This document shows, piece by piece, positions 37,001 through 46,056 of a stretch of 64,000 bases of DNA (positions are counted from its first letter, which is position 1; every line of letters begins with the position of its first letter). The position numbers and the translations under genes are program-made. Location of the stretch: assembly GCA_963835165.1 (NCBI GenBank), contig CAWIGD010000036.1, positions 11,117 to 75,116 of the forward strand, written 5' to 3'. The DNA is from VAZQ01 sp963835165. GTDB lineage: Bacteria > Pseudomonadota > Alphaproteobacteria > Rhizobiales > Xanthobacteraceae. The notes beneath the pieces were generated by a model. The model had not been told where the DNA came from. It searched no databases and saw only the letters and a list, made by a program, of their open reading frames with translations.

Positions 37001-38544
37001 GGCACGCTTTCGCCCGGCAACTCGATCGGCACCCTCACGGTGCAGGGCAACCTGGTGCTGACGTCGGCCTCCGCCTACCTCGTCGAGGTCTCGCCCACGA
37101 ATGCCGACCGCACCAATGTCACCGGCACGGCGAGCCTCGCCGGCACCGTGCAGGCGGTGTTCGGGCCGGGGAGCTACTTCGCGCGCACCTACACCATCCT
37201 CTCGGCCGCGGGCGGCCTCGGCGGCACCAGGTTCAATAGCTTGATCACGGCGAACCTACCCGCCAACTTCGCCACGAGCCTCAGCTACACCCCGACCGAT
37301 GTCCGTTGAACCTGACCGCCGTTCTGGGCGGCGGCGCCACCGGTCAATGAGCCGAGCACCAACAGACGAATGTCGCAGGCGCGCTCAACGGCTTCTTCAA
37401 CAACGGCGGCACGCTGCCCCCCGGCTTCGGCAGCGTGTTCGGCCTCACCGGCGGCAATCTCGCCAATGCACTGAGCCAGCTCTCCGGCGAAGCCGCGACC
37501 GGCGGTCAGCAGGTCGCATTCCAAATGGGCAACCAGTTCCTCGGGCTCATGCTCGATCCGTTCGTCGATGGACGCAACGGCGCCGCGGGAGGCGGCGGGC
37601 CGGCAATCGCGTTTGCGCCCGAGCGCGAGCCCGTCCCGGACGAGATCGCGCTGGCCTATGCCGCGGTGCTCAAAGCGCCGGCGGTGCCGGCGCCGACCTT
37701 CGAGCAACGCTGGAGCGCGTGGGGCTCGGCCTATGGCGGCAGCAATCGCACCTCGGGCGATCCGGCGGTGATCGGAAGCCACGATCTCTCCGCGCGGACA
37801 GCGGGGTTCGCCGGCGGCCTCGACTATCGCCTCACGCCCAATACGGTCGTGGGTGTTGCGCTCGCCGGCGGCGGCACCAATTGGAGCCTGGCGCAGGGGC
37901 TCGGCGGCGGCAAGAGCGATGCCTTCCAGGCCGGCGTCTACGGTGTGACCCGTTCGGGCCCGGCCTACCTGGCGGCGGCGTTCGCCTTTACCAATCACTG
38001 GATGTCGACCGACCGCTTCGCCTTCGCCGGCGATCACCTCACCGCCAGCTTCAACGCGCAGAGCCTCGGCGCGCGGGTGGAAAGCGGCTATCGCTTCGCC
38101 ACGACCTTCGGCGGCCTTGCGCCCTACGCGGCGATCCAGGCGCAGAGCTTCCGCACGCCGACCTACAGCGAGACCGACGTCAACGGCGGCGGCTTTGCGC
38201 TCGGCTATGCCGGTCGCACCGCGACCGATACGAGGAGCGAGCTGGGCGCCCGCTTCGATCGCCTGCTCGCGCTCAATCCCAACGCGGTGCTGGCGCTACG
38301 CGCCCGGCTCGCCTGGGCGCACGACTGGGTGAGCGATCCGACGCTTGCCGCCGTATTCCAGGCGCTTCCGGGCGCGAGCTTCATCGTCAACGGCGCGACG
38401 CCGGCGAAAAACTCCGCGCTGGTGTCGGCCGGCACCGAGCTTCGCCTCGCCAACGGCGTTTCGCTCCTCGGCAAGTTCGACGGCGAGTTCGCCAGCCGCT
38501 CCTCGACCTATGCCGGTACCGGCATCGTGCGTTACTCGTGGTGA
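34076..38544 (+). pseudogene. Autotransporter adhesin-like gene, interrupted by several frame lesions
   Basis: One gene of about 1490 codons spread over three frames. It starts with an extended signal peptide (to about residue 61, ending VPATAQ), then a Gly/Thr/Asn-rich beta-helix passenger with many autotransporter-associated repeats (GTGTLTLSGNNTYTGATTISAGTL and relatives). It ends in a full autotransporter beta-barrel (about 37720-38544, last residues GTGIVRYSW with terminal aromatic). The frame changes near 35000-35020, 35070-35077, 36262-36275 and 37296-37308, and an in-frame TGA lies at 37348. The coding pattern resumes after each lesion, so it is either recently inactivated or mis-assembled. 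Confidence 0.82.
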
Positions 38545-38557
38545 GGCAATCTGCACC

Positions 38558-38753
38558 GTGTCCCGGGCGCAGCGCAGCACGCAGATAAGTGTACGCAATC
38601 GCGTACACTCGATCGCGTGGCTGATGCGCTGCAGAACCGGGACCGTTACCACACCGACTCGCGAGCACGAACGCAGACCGAGTTCTTGGCGGTCCCGGCT
38701 CAGCGGTGCACCGCTCGCGCAAGCAGCTACGCGCTGCACCGCGTCCGGGACAC
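38558..38753. repeat. GIY-YIG-associated repeat, copy 1
   Basis: A 196-bp unit bounded by imperfect inverted ends (GTGTCCCGGGCGCAGCGCAG and GCTGCACCGCGTCCGGGACAC). Internal blocks GCTGCAGAACCGGGACCGTTAC and CGGTCCCGGCTCAGCGGTGCACCG are shared with copy 2. It has an extra hairpin GTGTACGC-AATC-GCGTACAC (38589-38608) absent from copy 2. It abuts the 3' end of the GIY-YIG gene. Confidence 0.75.
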
Positions 38754-38761
38754 GCAGTTTG

Positions 38762-39055
38762 CTACAGGGCAAGTTGGTCGGACAGGTCGCGCCAGTCCGG
38801 ATTGAATTTATCCACCAACGCTATCTTCCACGCTCGCCGCCAGCGCTTGAGCGTCGCTTCGCGTGCTCGAGCTTCCAGCACGGACGAATATTCTTCGTAA
38901 TAGACGAGCAGCACGACGCCATACGCTTTGGTGAATCCCGGCACCAGCTTGGCCTTGTGCTCGGAGAGGCGTCGAATGAGGTCGTTGGTCACACCGACAT
39001 ATAGGACGCCGCGCGGACCGTTGGTCAGAATGTAGACGAAGAACCGCCTGTTCAT
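38762..39055 (-). CDS. GIY-YIG family endonuclease (small)
   Basis: A 97-residue protein starting at ATG 39053-39055. The nuclease core is visible: FFVYILTNGPRGVLYVGVTNDLIRRLSEHK (the GIY and YIG strands appear as VYI and YVG, with the catalytic Arg in the helix) and the Glu in VLEARAREATLKRW. The single-domain size matches the small YhbQ-like group common in alphaproteobacterial intergenic elements. It lies between two copies of a palindromic repeat, and a truncated second copy of its 3' end follows copy 2, suggesting that repeat plus nuclease gene spread as one unit. Confidence 0.88.
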   Translation of the reverse strand: MNRRFFVYILTNGPRGVLYVGVTNDLIRRLSEHKAKLVPGFTKAYGVVLLVYYEEYSSVLEARAREATLKRWRRAWKIALVDKFNPDWRDLSDQLAL

Positions 39056-39103
39056 ACCGGTCTCCCGCGCTGCGCAGGGTAGCGCAGAACGAAGCTTTAT
39101 CCC

Positions 39104-39245
39104 GTGTCCCGGGCGCGGCGCAGCGGAGCGAAGTGCACGGTGCGCTGCAGAACCGGGACCGTTACGGCGCACCGAGCTTCGGACGGTCCCGGCTCAGCGG
39201 TGCACCGCTCCGCAAGAGCTACGCGCTGCACCGCGTCCGGGACAC
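39104..39245. repeat. GIY-YIG-associated repeat, copy 2
   Basis: A 142-bp unit in the same orientation as copy 1, starting GTGTCCCGGGCGCGGCGCAG and ending CTGCACCGCGTCCGGGACAC, with the same internal blocks. It is followed directly by a fragment of a second GIY-YIG gene. A third diverged copy is at 63591-63732. Confidence 0.75.
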
Positions 39246-39249
39246 GGGG

Positions 39250-39301
39250 TGGCTACAGCGCGAGCTCATCGGTCAAGTCGCGCCGGTTCGGATTGAACTC
39301 A
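39250..39301 (-). pseudogene. Truncated 3' end of a second GIY-YIG endonuclease gene
   Basis: Read on the minus strand this encodes EFNPNRRDLTDELAL and a stop, matching the end of the intact nuclease (KFNPDWRDLSDQLAL). The homology stops abruptly where the next minus-strand gene ends, so only about 16 codons remain. Confidence 0.7.
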
Positions 39302-39846
39302 GCCGGGCACATAGACGGCAAGCGTGGCAGCGGGGACGCTCGTCCTCCAGAACCGCACGGCGCGGTGGTAGCCGTCGAGCAGGACCGGCAAGCCTGAATA
39401 GAACCCAACTGTCATTGGATCATCTCGCGTCGCGGGAGCCACGGCGTATGCGGCGTAGCGGGCATGATCCTGGTGAAGAGGTCTGACCGGATCGGCCTCG
39501 ATCCATTGCTTGAAGGTCACCTTCAGGTGTTCGAGGCTCGAAACGTCGCGGACGAAATAGGGGATCACGTGGACAGCCGCGAGGTCGTCCCTGCTCCAAA
39601 GGACAGGCTTAAAGTTCGGGATGCCAATTATATAGCGGTTGAAGTAGTGCCCCTCACTCGGTCGAACTGGTCGATCAGAAGGTAGTGTTCCGCCTTACCC
39701 AGCTCGTCGAATGGCACCTTTAGAGCCAGTTTCTCCTTCAAGTCCTGGACACCTGGCCCTTGGTACAGATGGCCATGGCCCCACGATAATAGCTCGGAGT
39801 ATGCCCATCGAGCGCGGACGTAGTCCGGGCTAACTTCGTCCGGCAT
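39299..39846 (-). pseudogene. Hypothetical protein, frameshifted
   Basis: Two abutting minus-strand frames make one ~180-residue protein. The first (MPDEVSPDYVRARWAYSELLSWGHGHLYQG...YLLIDQFDR) starts at 39846. The second (GHYFNRYIIGIPNFKPVLWSRDDLAAVHVIPYFVRDVSSLEHLK...LLDGYHRAVRFWRT) ends at 39299. The switch is near 39648-39662 and costs one base. The LPVLLDGYHRAVRF segment resembles the DGxHR motif of ParB-like proteins, but I do not assign a function. Its stop codon coincides with the edge of the GIY-YIG remnant, so the original C-terminus may have been lost. Confidence 0.55.
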
Positions 39847-40158
39847 GGCGCACCTCCTCCCATCGCGGTTTCTCAGCCTATCAGCGAGTGCCGCCAGGTT
39901 CTGCAGTGTCATTGTGGAGCGTGGTCCGCCGGGGCGGCAAGTCGGCAAGAATGCTACGCGGCATCCGGGAAGCCTCTCGGAGCTGATGCGGTCGAGCTCC
40001 CGCCGTACCGGCCCGACGACGAAGTCCACCAAGCTATTTGGTTGACTATGGTATTCGCCTAACATGCGATCGGGCGGGCATGGTTCATGCCCTGTCGTCG
40101 CACGCCACCGCAGGGGGTTTGACGTGGGATTCCAAAGCCGATAAATCCCGATCAGGAG
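39847..40158. other. Intergenic region upstream of the ClC antiporter gene
   Basis: About 310 bases between divergent genes. Overlapping open frames exist but none shows a recognisable protein. It should contain the promoters of both neighbours; no clear motif was found. Confidence 0.45.
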
Positions 40159-41457
40159 TTGGCCCCCGATCCCGAAGGAGATCATGGCAGCCTGCTGCTG
40201 CTCGTCCTGCTGGCGTGCGTGGTGGGCGCCGGCGCGGGCGCGATCGGGACGCTGTTCCGCATTTTCCTGGAGCATGCGGATGCGTGGCGCGACGCGCTGA
40301 TCGGCTGGGCTCACGGCGCACCGATCGTGGGCTTCGTGCTCGTGACCAGTGGCTGCGCGGGCGCCGTCGCGCTCGCGGCCTGGCTGGTTCGCCGCTACTC
40401 GCCGGAAGCTTCGGGCAGCGGAATTCCGCACGTCGAGGCGGTGTTGCGCCAGGACGTGCCGCCGGCGCCGATCATCGTGTTGCCGGTCAAGTTCGTCGGC
40501 GGGCTTTTGGCGATCGGGTCCGGACTGGCGCTCGGCCGCGAAGGCCCGAGCGTACAGATGGGTGCGATCGTGGCCCATATCGCGGGAAAGTTAGGCAACC
40601 TCAAATGGCCCGACGCCAGAGCGCTGATCGCGGCCGGCGCGGGTGCGGGTCTCGCGGCCGCGTTCAACGCGCCCACCGCGGGTGCGGTATTCGTGCTGGA
40701 GGAACTGGTGCGGCGGTTCGAACCCCGCATGGCCATCGCCGCGCTGGCCGCTTCGACGGGTGCGATCTTCGTGTCGCGCATGCTGTACGGCGACGCCCCT
40801 GACTTCCATGTCGATGCACTGGCTTTCGCGAGCGCCGCAACGATCCCGCTTTACGTCGTGCTCGGCGCCGTCGCCGGGCTTCTGGCGGTCGGCTACAACC
40901 GCGCGCTGCTCGGAGCGATCGCGGGCGCGGCCTACTTGCGGCGTTGGCCGCTCGAGCTGCGCGCGGGAGCGATCGGGGCGGCGGTCGGCGCGCTGGCTTG
41001 GTTTGCGCCCGACCTGGTCGGTGGCGGCGATCCGCTCACGCAGCGCGCGCTCAACGGCGGCGGAACGCTCGCCGTCCTGCCATTCATTCTGCTGCTTCGG
41101 TTCGGCCTGGGCGCGGTGTCCTATGCAGCGGGCACGCCGGGCGGCCTGTTCGCGCCCCTGCTGGTCGTCGGCGCGCAGCTCGGATTATGCTTCGGCCTGC
41201 TCTGTCGCGTGGCGTTTCCCGAACTCGACATCGCGCCGCAAGGGTTTGCGGTGGTGGGGATGGCAGCCTTCTTTGCCGGCGTGGTGCGCGCGCCGCTGAC
41301 CGGCATCACCCTCGTGGTCGAGATGACCGCCAATGTCACCATGCTGCTGCCGATGCTGGGGGCCTGCTTCGTGGCCATGCTGGTGCCGGCCCTGCTGCGC
41401 AATCCGCCCATCTACAACTCCCTGCGCGAGCAAACTCGACGCGACGGCACGCGCTGA
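40159..41457 (+). CDS. ClC-type chloride channel / H+-Cl- antiporter
   Basis: A 432-residue membrane protein with about ten hydrophobic segments. The selectivity-filter motifs are ASGSGIPHVEAVLR, LGREGPSVQMGAI (gating Glu present) and AGTPGGLFAPLLVVGAQLG. The intracellular proton-glutamate region is FVLEELVRRFEPR, which suggests an exchanger rather than a channel. No CBS domain follows. The only in-frame start near the RBS is TTG 40159, placed very close to AGGAG, so the exact N-terminus is uncertain. The next gene begins 27 bases later. Confidence 0.88.
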   Translation: MAPDPEGDHGSLLLLVLLACVVGAGAGAIGTLFRIFLEHADAWRDALIGWAHGAPIVGFVLVTSGCAGAVALAAWLVRRYSPEASGSGIPHVEAVLRQDVPPAPIIVLPVKFVGGLLAIGSGLALGREGPSVQMGAIVAHIAGKLGNLKWPDARALIAAGAGAGLAAAFNAPTAGAVFVLEELVRRFEPRMAIAALAASTGAIFVSRMLYGDAPDFHVDALAFASAATIPLYVVLGAVAGLLAVGYNRALLGAIAGAAYLRRWPLELRAGAIGAAVGALAWFAPDLVGGGDPLTQRALNGGGTLAVLPFILLLRFGLGAVSYAAGTPGGLFAPLLVVGAQLGLCFGLLCRVAFPELDIAPQGFAVVGMAAFFAGVVRAPLTGITLVVEMTANVTMLLPMLGACFVAMLVPALLRNPPIYNSLREQTRRDGTR

Positions 41458-41483
41458 ACTTGAACCTCGATTGGAGCTTCGGC

Positions 41484-42630
41484 ATGACCTCCTTCGCGAC
41501 CGCCTGGCAATGGCTGCGCGCGGCGCTGCGCGAGCGCGGCGCCGAACTGCGGCTGTGCCTGCGGGTGACGATCGCCGCCACGCTCAGCCTGGCGGTCTCG
41601 CATTTGTTGAACCTTCCCCTCGCCCTGTGGACCGTGTTGACGGCGGTGATCCTGACGCAAATGAGCGTCGGCAGATCGCTCAAGGCGACCATGGACTATT
41701 TCGTCGCCACCGTCGGCGGCGCCGCCTATGCCGGCGCAGTGGGGGCGCTCATCCCGCACGACAACGAAGCCGCGCTGCTGGCGGCGCTCGCCCTTGCGGT
41801 TGCGCCGGCGGCCCTGCTGGCGGCGACAAATCCGCGCTTCAGCGCCACGCCGTTCACGGCGGTCATGGTGTTCCTGGCGCCCTTCATCACCCATACCGGT
41901 CCGATCGCGTCCGCAATCGAACGCGTCATCGAGGTCGCGATCGGAGGCGTCATCGGCCTCGCGGTGTCGTTGGTGGTGTTTCCAGCCCGCGCGCATGACC
42001 TGGCGATCGAGGGCGCCGCCAATCTGCTCGAACCTGATCAGGCGGCTGTTGCCCGAACTGTTTGCTGGTTTTTCCCACGGCCTGGACGAGCAGACACTCC
42101 GGCACATGCAGGCCAGCATCGGCGCGGCGATCGTACAGCTCGACGCGGTCGCGGCCGAAGCCAGGCATGAGCGGATGACCCGTCTTGCAGCCGAGCCCGA
42201 CCAGGGCCCCTTGCTGCGCACATTGCTGCGGCTGCGGCACGATCTCGTGATGATCGGCCGGGCCGCGGCCGAGCCGTTGCCGGAGCCGTTCCGGGCGCGA
42301 CTCGGACCCTGGCTCGCGCGCATCGCCGAAACCGCGGACGATTATCTGCGCAGGAGCGCCGCCGCGTTGTTGGCGCGCCGCCAGCCGCCGCCGCTCGACG
42401 CCTCCGCAGCCGCGCTCGACGGTTTCGCCGCCGAAATGGCCTCGCTGCGCCGCGAGGGCTTGACGCGAACACTGACCTTGGAATGGGTGGAGCGCATCTT
42501 CGCACTCGGCTTTGCGCTCGATCAGCTGGGGCGGAACTTCAACGATCTCGCCCGCTGTGTGGCCGAGTCCGCCCAGACGCGCGCCGCACCTCCGACCGTC
42601 GCCGCAGTTTCGAAACCGTCACCGCAATAA
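41484..42630 (+). pseudogene. FUSC-family (aromatic acid exporter-like) membrane protein, frameshifted
   Basis: Starts at ATG 41484 with MTSFATAWQWLRAALRERGAEL and about six transmembrane helices of FUSC/ArAE type (VTIAATLSLAVSHLLNLPLALWTVLTAVILTQ). Near 42023-42030 the frame changes: the tail RRLLPELFAGFSHGLDEQTLRHM...FALGFALDQLGRNFNDLARCV continues one frame over to the stop at 42630. Removing one C from GAACCTGATC restores ELIRRLLPEL. The full protein would be about 380 residues. It is likely an efflux permease or inner-membrane partner and is probably functional if the indel is a sequencing error. Confidence 0.78.
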
Positions 42631-42692
42631 AAACGTATCCTGTTGAAATGGAATGGCCGCAAGCGGCCCCCTCCGCTTTCCCGCTCGCTGTC

Positions 42693-44237
42693 TCAGCTGA
42701 TGAGGGATTGAAAGCGCCCGGGCGGCGACGCGTCGAGCTCGGACCAATCGAGCTCTTCCTCGAGCCGGTGAAAAACGTCGTCGCCGACTTGTCGTTGCGC
42801 GCGCAGACGATGCAGCGCCTGCCGTTGAGCTTGGATCGCTCGCAACCGGAGCCGATCGTACTCGGTCGCCGCTTGCGGCGCGCTCTCGTCGCCGGCCGTC
42901 GTGCGCGCGGCCTGGTATTGGTCGCGCAGCGCCGCCGCCGCCGGTGACCTATCGCCGTCGAGCATGTCGAGCGCCGCCTGCATGACCGCAACCCGCGCCG
43001 CCGAAAGCTCCCGCTCGACCGTGCCGTCGTCCTTGAAATCCAGCAAGTGCAAGAGCGGCCGCAGCGTCAAGCCTTGGATCACCAGCGTGCCCAGGACAAC
43101 GCAGAACGCGCAGAGCACGATCAGGTCGCGCCCGGGGAAGTCCAAAGGCAAGGCAAAGGCGGTGGCCAGGGTCACGAGGCCGCGCATGCCGCTCCAGGAC
43201 ACCAATATGGCGCCCCGGGGATCGCGCGCCCCCAGATCGGCGTTGAACCAGCGTCGCGCCGTCTCGATCATGAGCCGGTAGGCGGCAATCCACGCGATCC
43301 GGGTTGCGATCACGATTGCCAATACGCTCAGACCGAACAGCAGCGAGCCCCAACGTTCCGCTTCCGACAATCGCTCGATGATGTGTCGCGCCTGCAGCCC
43401 CATCAGCACGAAAGCCAGCACGTTCACCACGAAGATGGCGGTTTCCCACACGGAATAGGAGCTGATCCGCAGGCGAGCGCTCGACCTTCGCGGCACCGCT
43501 TGCGCGAGCGCCATGGCGTAGATCACGACGGTGATGATGGGGGAGAGCGTGAGCCGTTCGGCGAGGAGCCAGACCGCGAAAGTGCTGACGAATTGCAGGA
43601 CCGTGCTGCTGGCCGCGTCGCGGATCCGTGACGTCAGGACGAGATACAGGCGGGCAAGGACATAACCTGCAATCAGACTGCCGGCAGCCGACAACAGGAT
43701 GAGCGGCCCGTCGCTGGCAAGCGAGAACGAGCCCACCGCCATGGCGACCGCCGCGCGGTAGATCAGCAGCGCGGTGGCATCGTTGAGCAGGCTTTCGCCC
43801 TGCAGAACGGCGCCGATGCGTTGCGGCAGCCTGAGCTCCTTCAGCACGGCGGCCGCGGCGGCGGCGTCGGGCGGCGCGACGATGGCGCCGAGTGCGATCG
43901 CGGCGGCGATCGGAAGTCCGGCGAAGCGCCAGCCGATAAATGCAACCGTGGCGGTGGTCAGCACGACCGCGAACACCGCTAGCGAGACGACCGGTATGAC
44001 GTTGCGCCGCAACTCCTGGGGCGAGGTGTCGAACGCCGCGTCGAGCAGGGCCGGGGCCACGAACAGCGCCAGCGCGAGATCAGGCTCGATCCGGATATTG
44101 GGCGCGAACGGCAGGAACGCGATGCCGGCGCCGGCGATGGCAAGCAGGGACGGATACGGCACACGCAGGCGGTCGGCGGCGGCCGTCAGCACCACGGCTG
44201 CGAACAGGAGAACCAGTATCCATTCGAAAAGAATCAT
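42693..44237 (-). CDS. Na+/H+ antiporter, CPA1 family
   Basis: A 514-residue cation/proton antiporter starting at ATG 44235-44237. It has 12 or so helices, with the CPA1 ion-binding stretches ALFVAPALLDAAFDTS, GAIVAPPDAAAAAAVLKEL, VLQGESLLNDATALLIYR and VSWSGMRGLVTLATAFALP. A cytoplasmic C-terminal tail of about 120 residues, rich in Ala/Arg/Gln, is predicted to be helical. It is convergent with the FUSC gene. It is expected to export Na+ or K+ for pH homeostasis. Confidence 0.92.
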   Translation of the reverse strand: MILFEWILVLLFAAVVLTAAADRLRVPYPSLLAIAGAGIAFLPFAPNIRIEPDLALALFVAPALLDAAFDTSPQELRRNVIPVVSLAVFAVVLTTATVAFIGWRFAGLPIAAAIALGAIVAPPDAAAAAAVLKELRLPQRIGAVLQGESLLNDATALLIYRAAVAMAVGSFSLASDGPLILLSAAGSLIAGYVLARLYLVLTSRIRDAASSTVLQFVSTFAVWLLAERLTLSPIITVVIYAMALAQAVPRRSSARLRISSYSVWETAIFVVNVLAFVLMGLQARHIIERLSEAERWGSLLFGLSVLAIVIATRIAWIAAYRLMIETARRWFNADLGARDPRGAILVSWSGMRGLVTLATAFALPLDFPGRDLIVLCAFCVVLGTLVIQGLTLRPLLHLLDFKDDGTVERELSAARVAVMQAALDMLDGDRSPAAAALRDQYQAARTTAGDESAPQAATEYDRLRLRAIQAQRQALHRLRAQRQVGDDVFHRLEEELDWSELDASPPGRFQSLIS

Positions 44238-44488
44238 GCCCGACGTTCTCTCCCGCTGAACTCCACCCTCTCGGGTACGATGATAGCGAACGGCTGCGCT
44301 TGCCAATCCTCCCATACCGCTTCGGCAGCCGCACGTCAGCCGCCGGCAGTTGTTTCGCATGCTCCGGCGGATGCAGCCGACCGTCCGACAATAAAACGCA
44401 GACGGCGCGGAACCATCTCTTCGACGAGGCGTTTGTCGGCTGGGGATAGCCCTGTGGTCATCGCGGGGCAAAAACGGGGGCGCTAGAT

Positions 44489-44692
44489 ATGCACATGCCG
44501 GACGCAGACTATTTCCGTCAACAAGCCGCAACATGCCTGCGGCTTGCGCAGTTCTGCAGAGATCTTGAAGTCGCGCGCCGGCTGTTCGGCATGGCGGGAG
44601 AATTCAAGAGCAAGGCCGCCGAGATGGACGCCGGCCTGCAGACAATGACCGTCCCTGCGATCGAGCCAAACCGTGAGTCGGCACGCGATTAG
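44489..44692 (+). CDS. Short hypothetical protein, paralogue of the protein at 45636
   Basis: A 67-residue helical protein (MHMPDADYFRQQAATCLRLAQFCRDLEVARRLFGMAGEFKSKAAEMDAG...). Its core pattern, xxYxxQAxxCLxLAxxxxDxxxxxxLxxMAxEFxxKAxE, is shared with the product at 45636-45797 and with small proteins frequent in Bradyrhizobium-like genomes. No function is known to me. Confidence 0.65.
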   Translation: MHMPDADYFRQQAATCLRLAQFCRDLEVARRLFGMAGEFKSKAAEMDAGLQTMTVPAIEPNRESARD

Positions 44693-44911
44693 CGTGGCTC
44701 GGCGATCGCTGGAGGGCGTCTTCCCTGCGAACAAGCGCCGCGCTGATAAGCGCGACGTGTGCGGGCCAACCGGCGAGCGTAGCTCAGTTCAGTGTGGGGT
44801 TGCTGCAACAGTCCTGATTTTTAAGTCGAGGTCGCACGTCTTGATCGGTCATGCCTGGGGGGCGGACGGCATGGCCGGATATCGGGGTACCGCCGAGCAG
44901 TTGGGGGGCGA

Positions 44912-45313
44912 ATGATGAGCATCGGAAACATGCCTATGATCGAACAAACGACCGCTATGAGAGACGGGCTTGCGTCAGGCAAGGTCCGTGCGCTCATTGC
45001 CAAGCATCTGGGGGTGGCGATCGAACGTGTCACGGATGACGCGCACTTCGCCTACGATCTCGGGGCCGACTGGCTCGATCGCGTTGAATTGGTGATCGCA
45101 ATCGAAGACCAGTTCGTGGGCGTGGAAATCACGGACGACGATGTGGATCGGATGAACGTGGTGGCGGATCTCATCAGGTGCATCGAACAGCCCGCCGGTG
45201 AGCGGGCAGAAACGATAGCAACCGGCTATCGAAGCGCCTCTCCGGTCCACAAGTTGTTCGCGCCGCACCGGCCTCGCACCGAGTGGAACTCGCCGGACAG
45301 CGCCACCAAGTAG
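44912..45313 (+). CDS. Acyl-carrier-protein-like protein lacking the phosphopantetheine serine
   Basis: A 133-residue protein. Residues about 20-95 align to acyl carrier proteins (KVRALIAKHLGV, DDAHFAYDLGAD, DRVELVIAIEDQFVGVEITDDDVDRMNVVADLIRCIE). The normal DSL attachment site reads DWL: Trp (codon 45071-45073) replaces the serine that carries the 4'-phosphopantetheine arm. It therefore cannot be a conventional carrier and may be a regulator or binding partner of lipid or NRPS enzymes. A ~35-residue C-terminal extension follows. Start ATG 44912 (or 44915) follows GGGGGG. Confidence 0.82.
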   Translation: MMSIGNMPMIEQTTAMRDGLASGKVRALIAKHLGVAIERVTDDAHFAYDLGADWLDRVELVIAIEDQFVGVEITDDDVDRMNVVADLIRCIEQPAGERAETIATGYRSASPVHKLFAPHRPRTEWNSPDSATK

Positions 45314-45635
45314 CTGCCAAGGCTCGCTTCCGAGGTCGAGGCCTGGGGCCAGGGCGCAGGATTTGGCGGCCGTGGCTGTGGCGGATGCTCGTCGGCCGCT
45401 GGCGCACCGTTCGGCCTGGGCCAATCAGGCGCCAAAAACTCAAAACGGCGAGGCTCTCGACTTTTCTTTCGAACGAGTGCATTCGGTAAGGAACAACCGG
45501 AACTCGCACTCGTTGATGATTGGGCGCGAGAGTGCTCACAGCGAGCGATCGCCCCCCTTACGCGAGACCAGCGAACCTACTCCCCCGCCCGCTTTGCGCA
45601 GCGGCCGATTGTACTGTCCTGAGGGACGTCTCGAC
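45314..45635. other. Intergenic region between ACP-like gene and small ORF
   Basis: About 320 bases. A Gly-rich open frame is present (GQGAGFGGRGCGGC), but there is no ribosome binding site or known family. I see no tRNA, hairpin terminator or repeat shared elsewhere in the window. Confidence 0.4.
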
Positions 45636-45797
45636 ATGCCGACTGCAAGCGAATGTCGCCAGCACGCCAAGGAGTGTCTGCAGCTTGCAAGCACGGCCGT
45701 TGACTTTTACGTGCAAGCCGCACTCACCGAGTTGGCGGGCGATTTTCAAGAAATGGCGGCAATCCGCGAACGGACCAAGCCGGCCGATCCGCGTTGA
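45636..45797 (+). CDS. Short hypothetical protein, paralogue of the protein at 44489
   Basis: A 53-residue product (MPTASECRQHAKECLQLASTAVDFYVQAALTELAGDFQEMA...) with a GAGGGAC box upstream of ATG 45636. It shares the CxQxAxxCLxLAxxxxDxxxxxxLxELAxxFxxMA pattern with the 44489 protein, so the two are members of one small family, separated by the ACP-like gene. Confidence 0.6.
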   Translation: MPTASECRQHAKECLQLASTAVDFYVQAALTELAGDFQEMAAIRERTKPADPR

Positions 45798-46056
45798 CCG
45801 CACGACCTGACGCTCAAGGTGAGCGATAGGCCAGTGCTATAAGCGCGGGCCTGTTGCGTGTGGCCGTCATCGAGCCGTTTACGGCTGGTCCCCTGGTTGA
45901 AGTATCAAAATACGGAAAGATGTCTTCGCCTCCTGATGTCATTCCTTGAGAATGATAGTCTGCGAAGTGGATAAGATCGCGTCTCAGGTGTGGCGGCCCT
46001 ACCCGACAAATTCTAGACCTCACAAATTCCGACTCGCAGGAACGCATAGAACCATC

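Noticed and set aside
44770..44850. tRNA-like stretch (GAGCGTAGCTCAGTT... followed by GTCGAGGTCGC)
   Set aside because: Resembles a D arm, but no pairing acceptor stem or T arm can be built, so not a tRNA gene.
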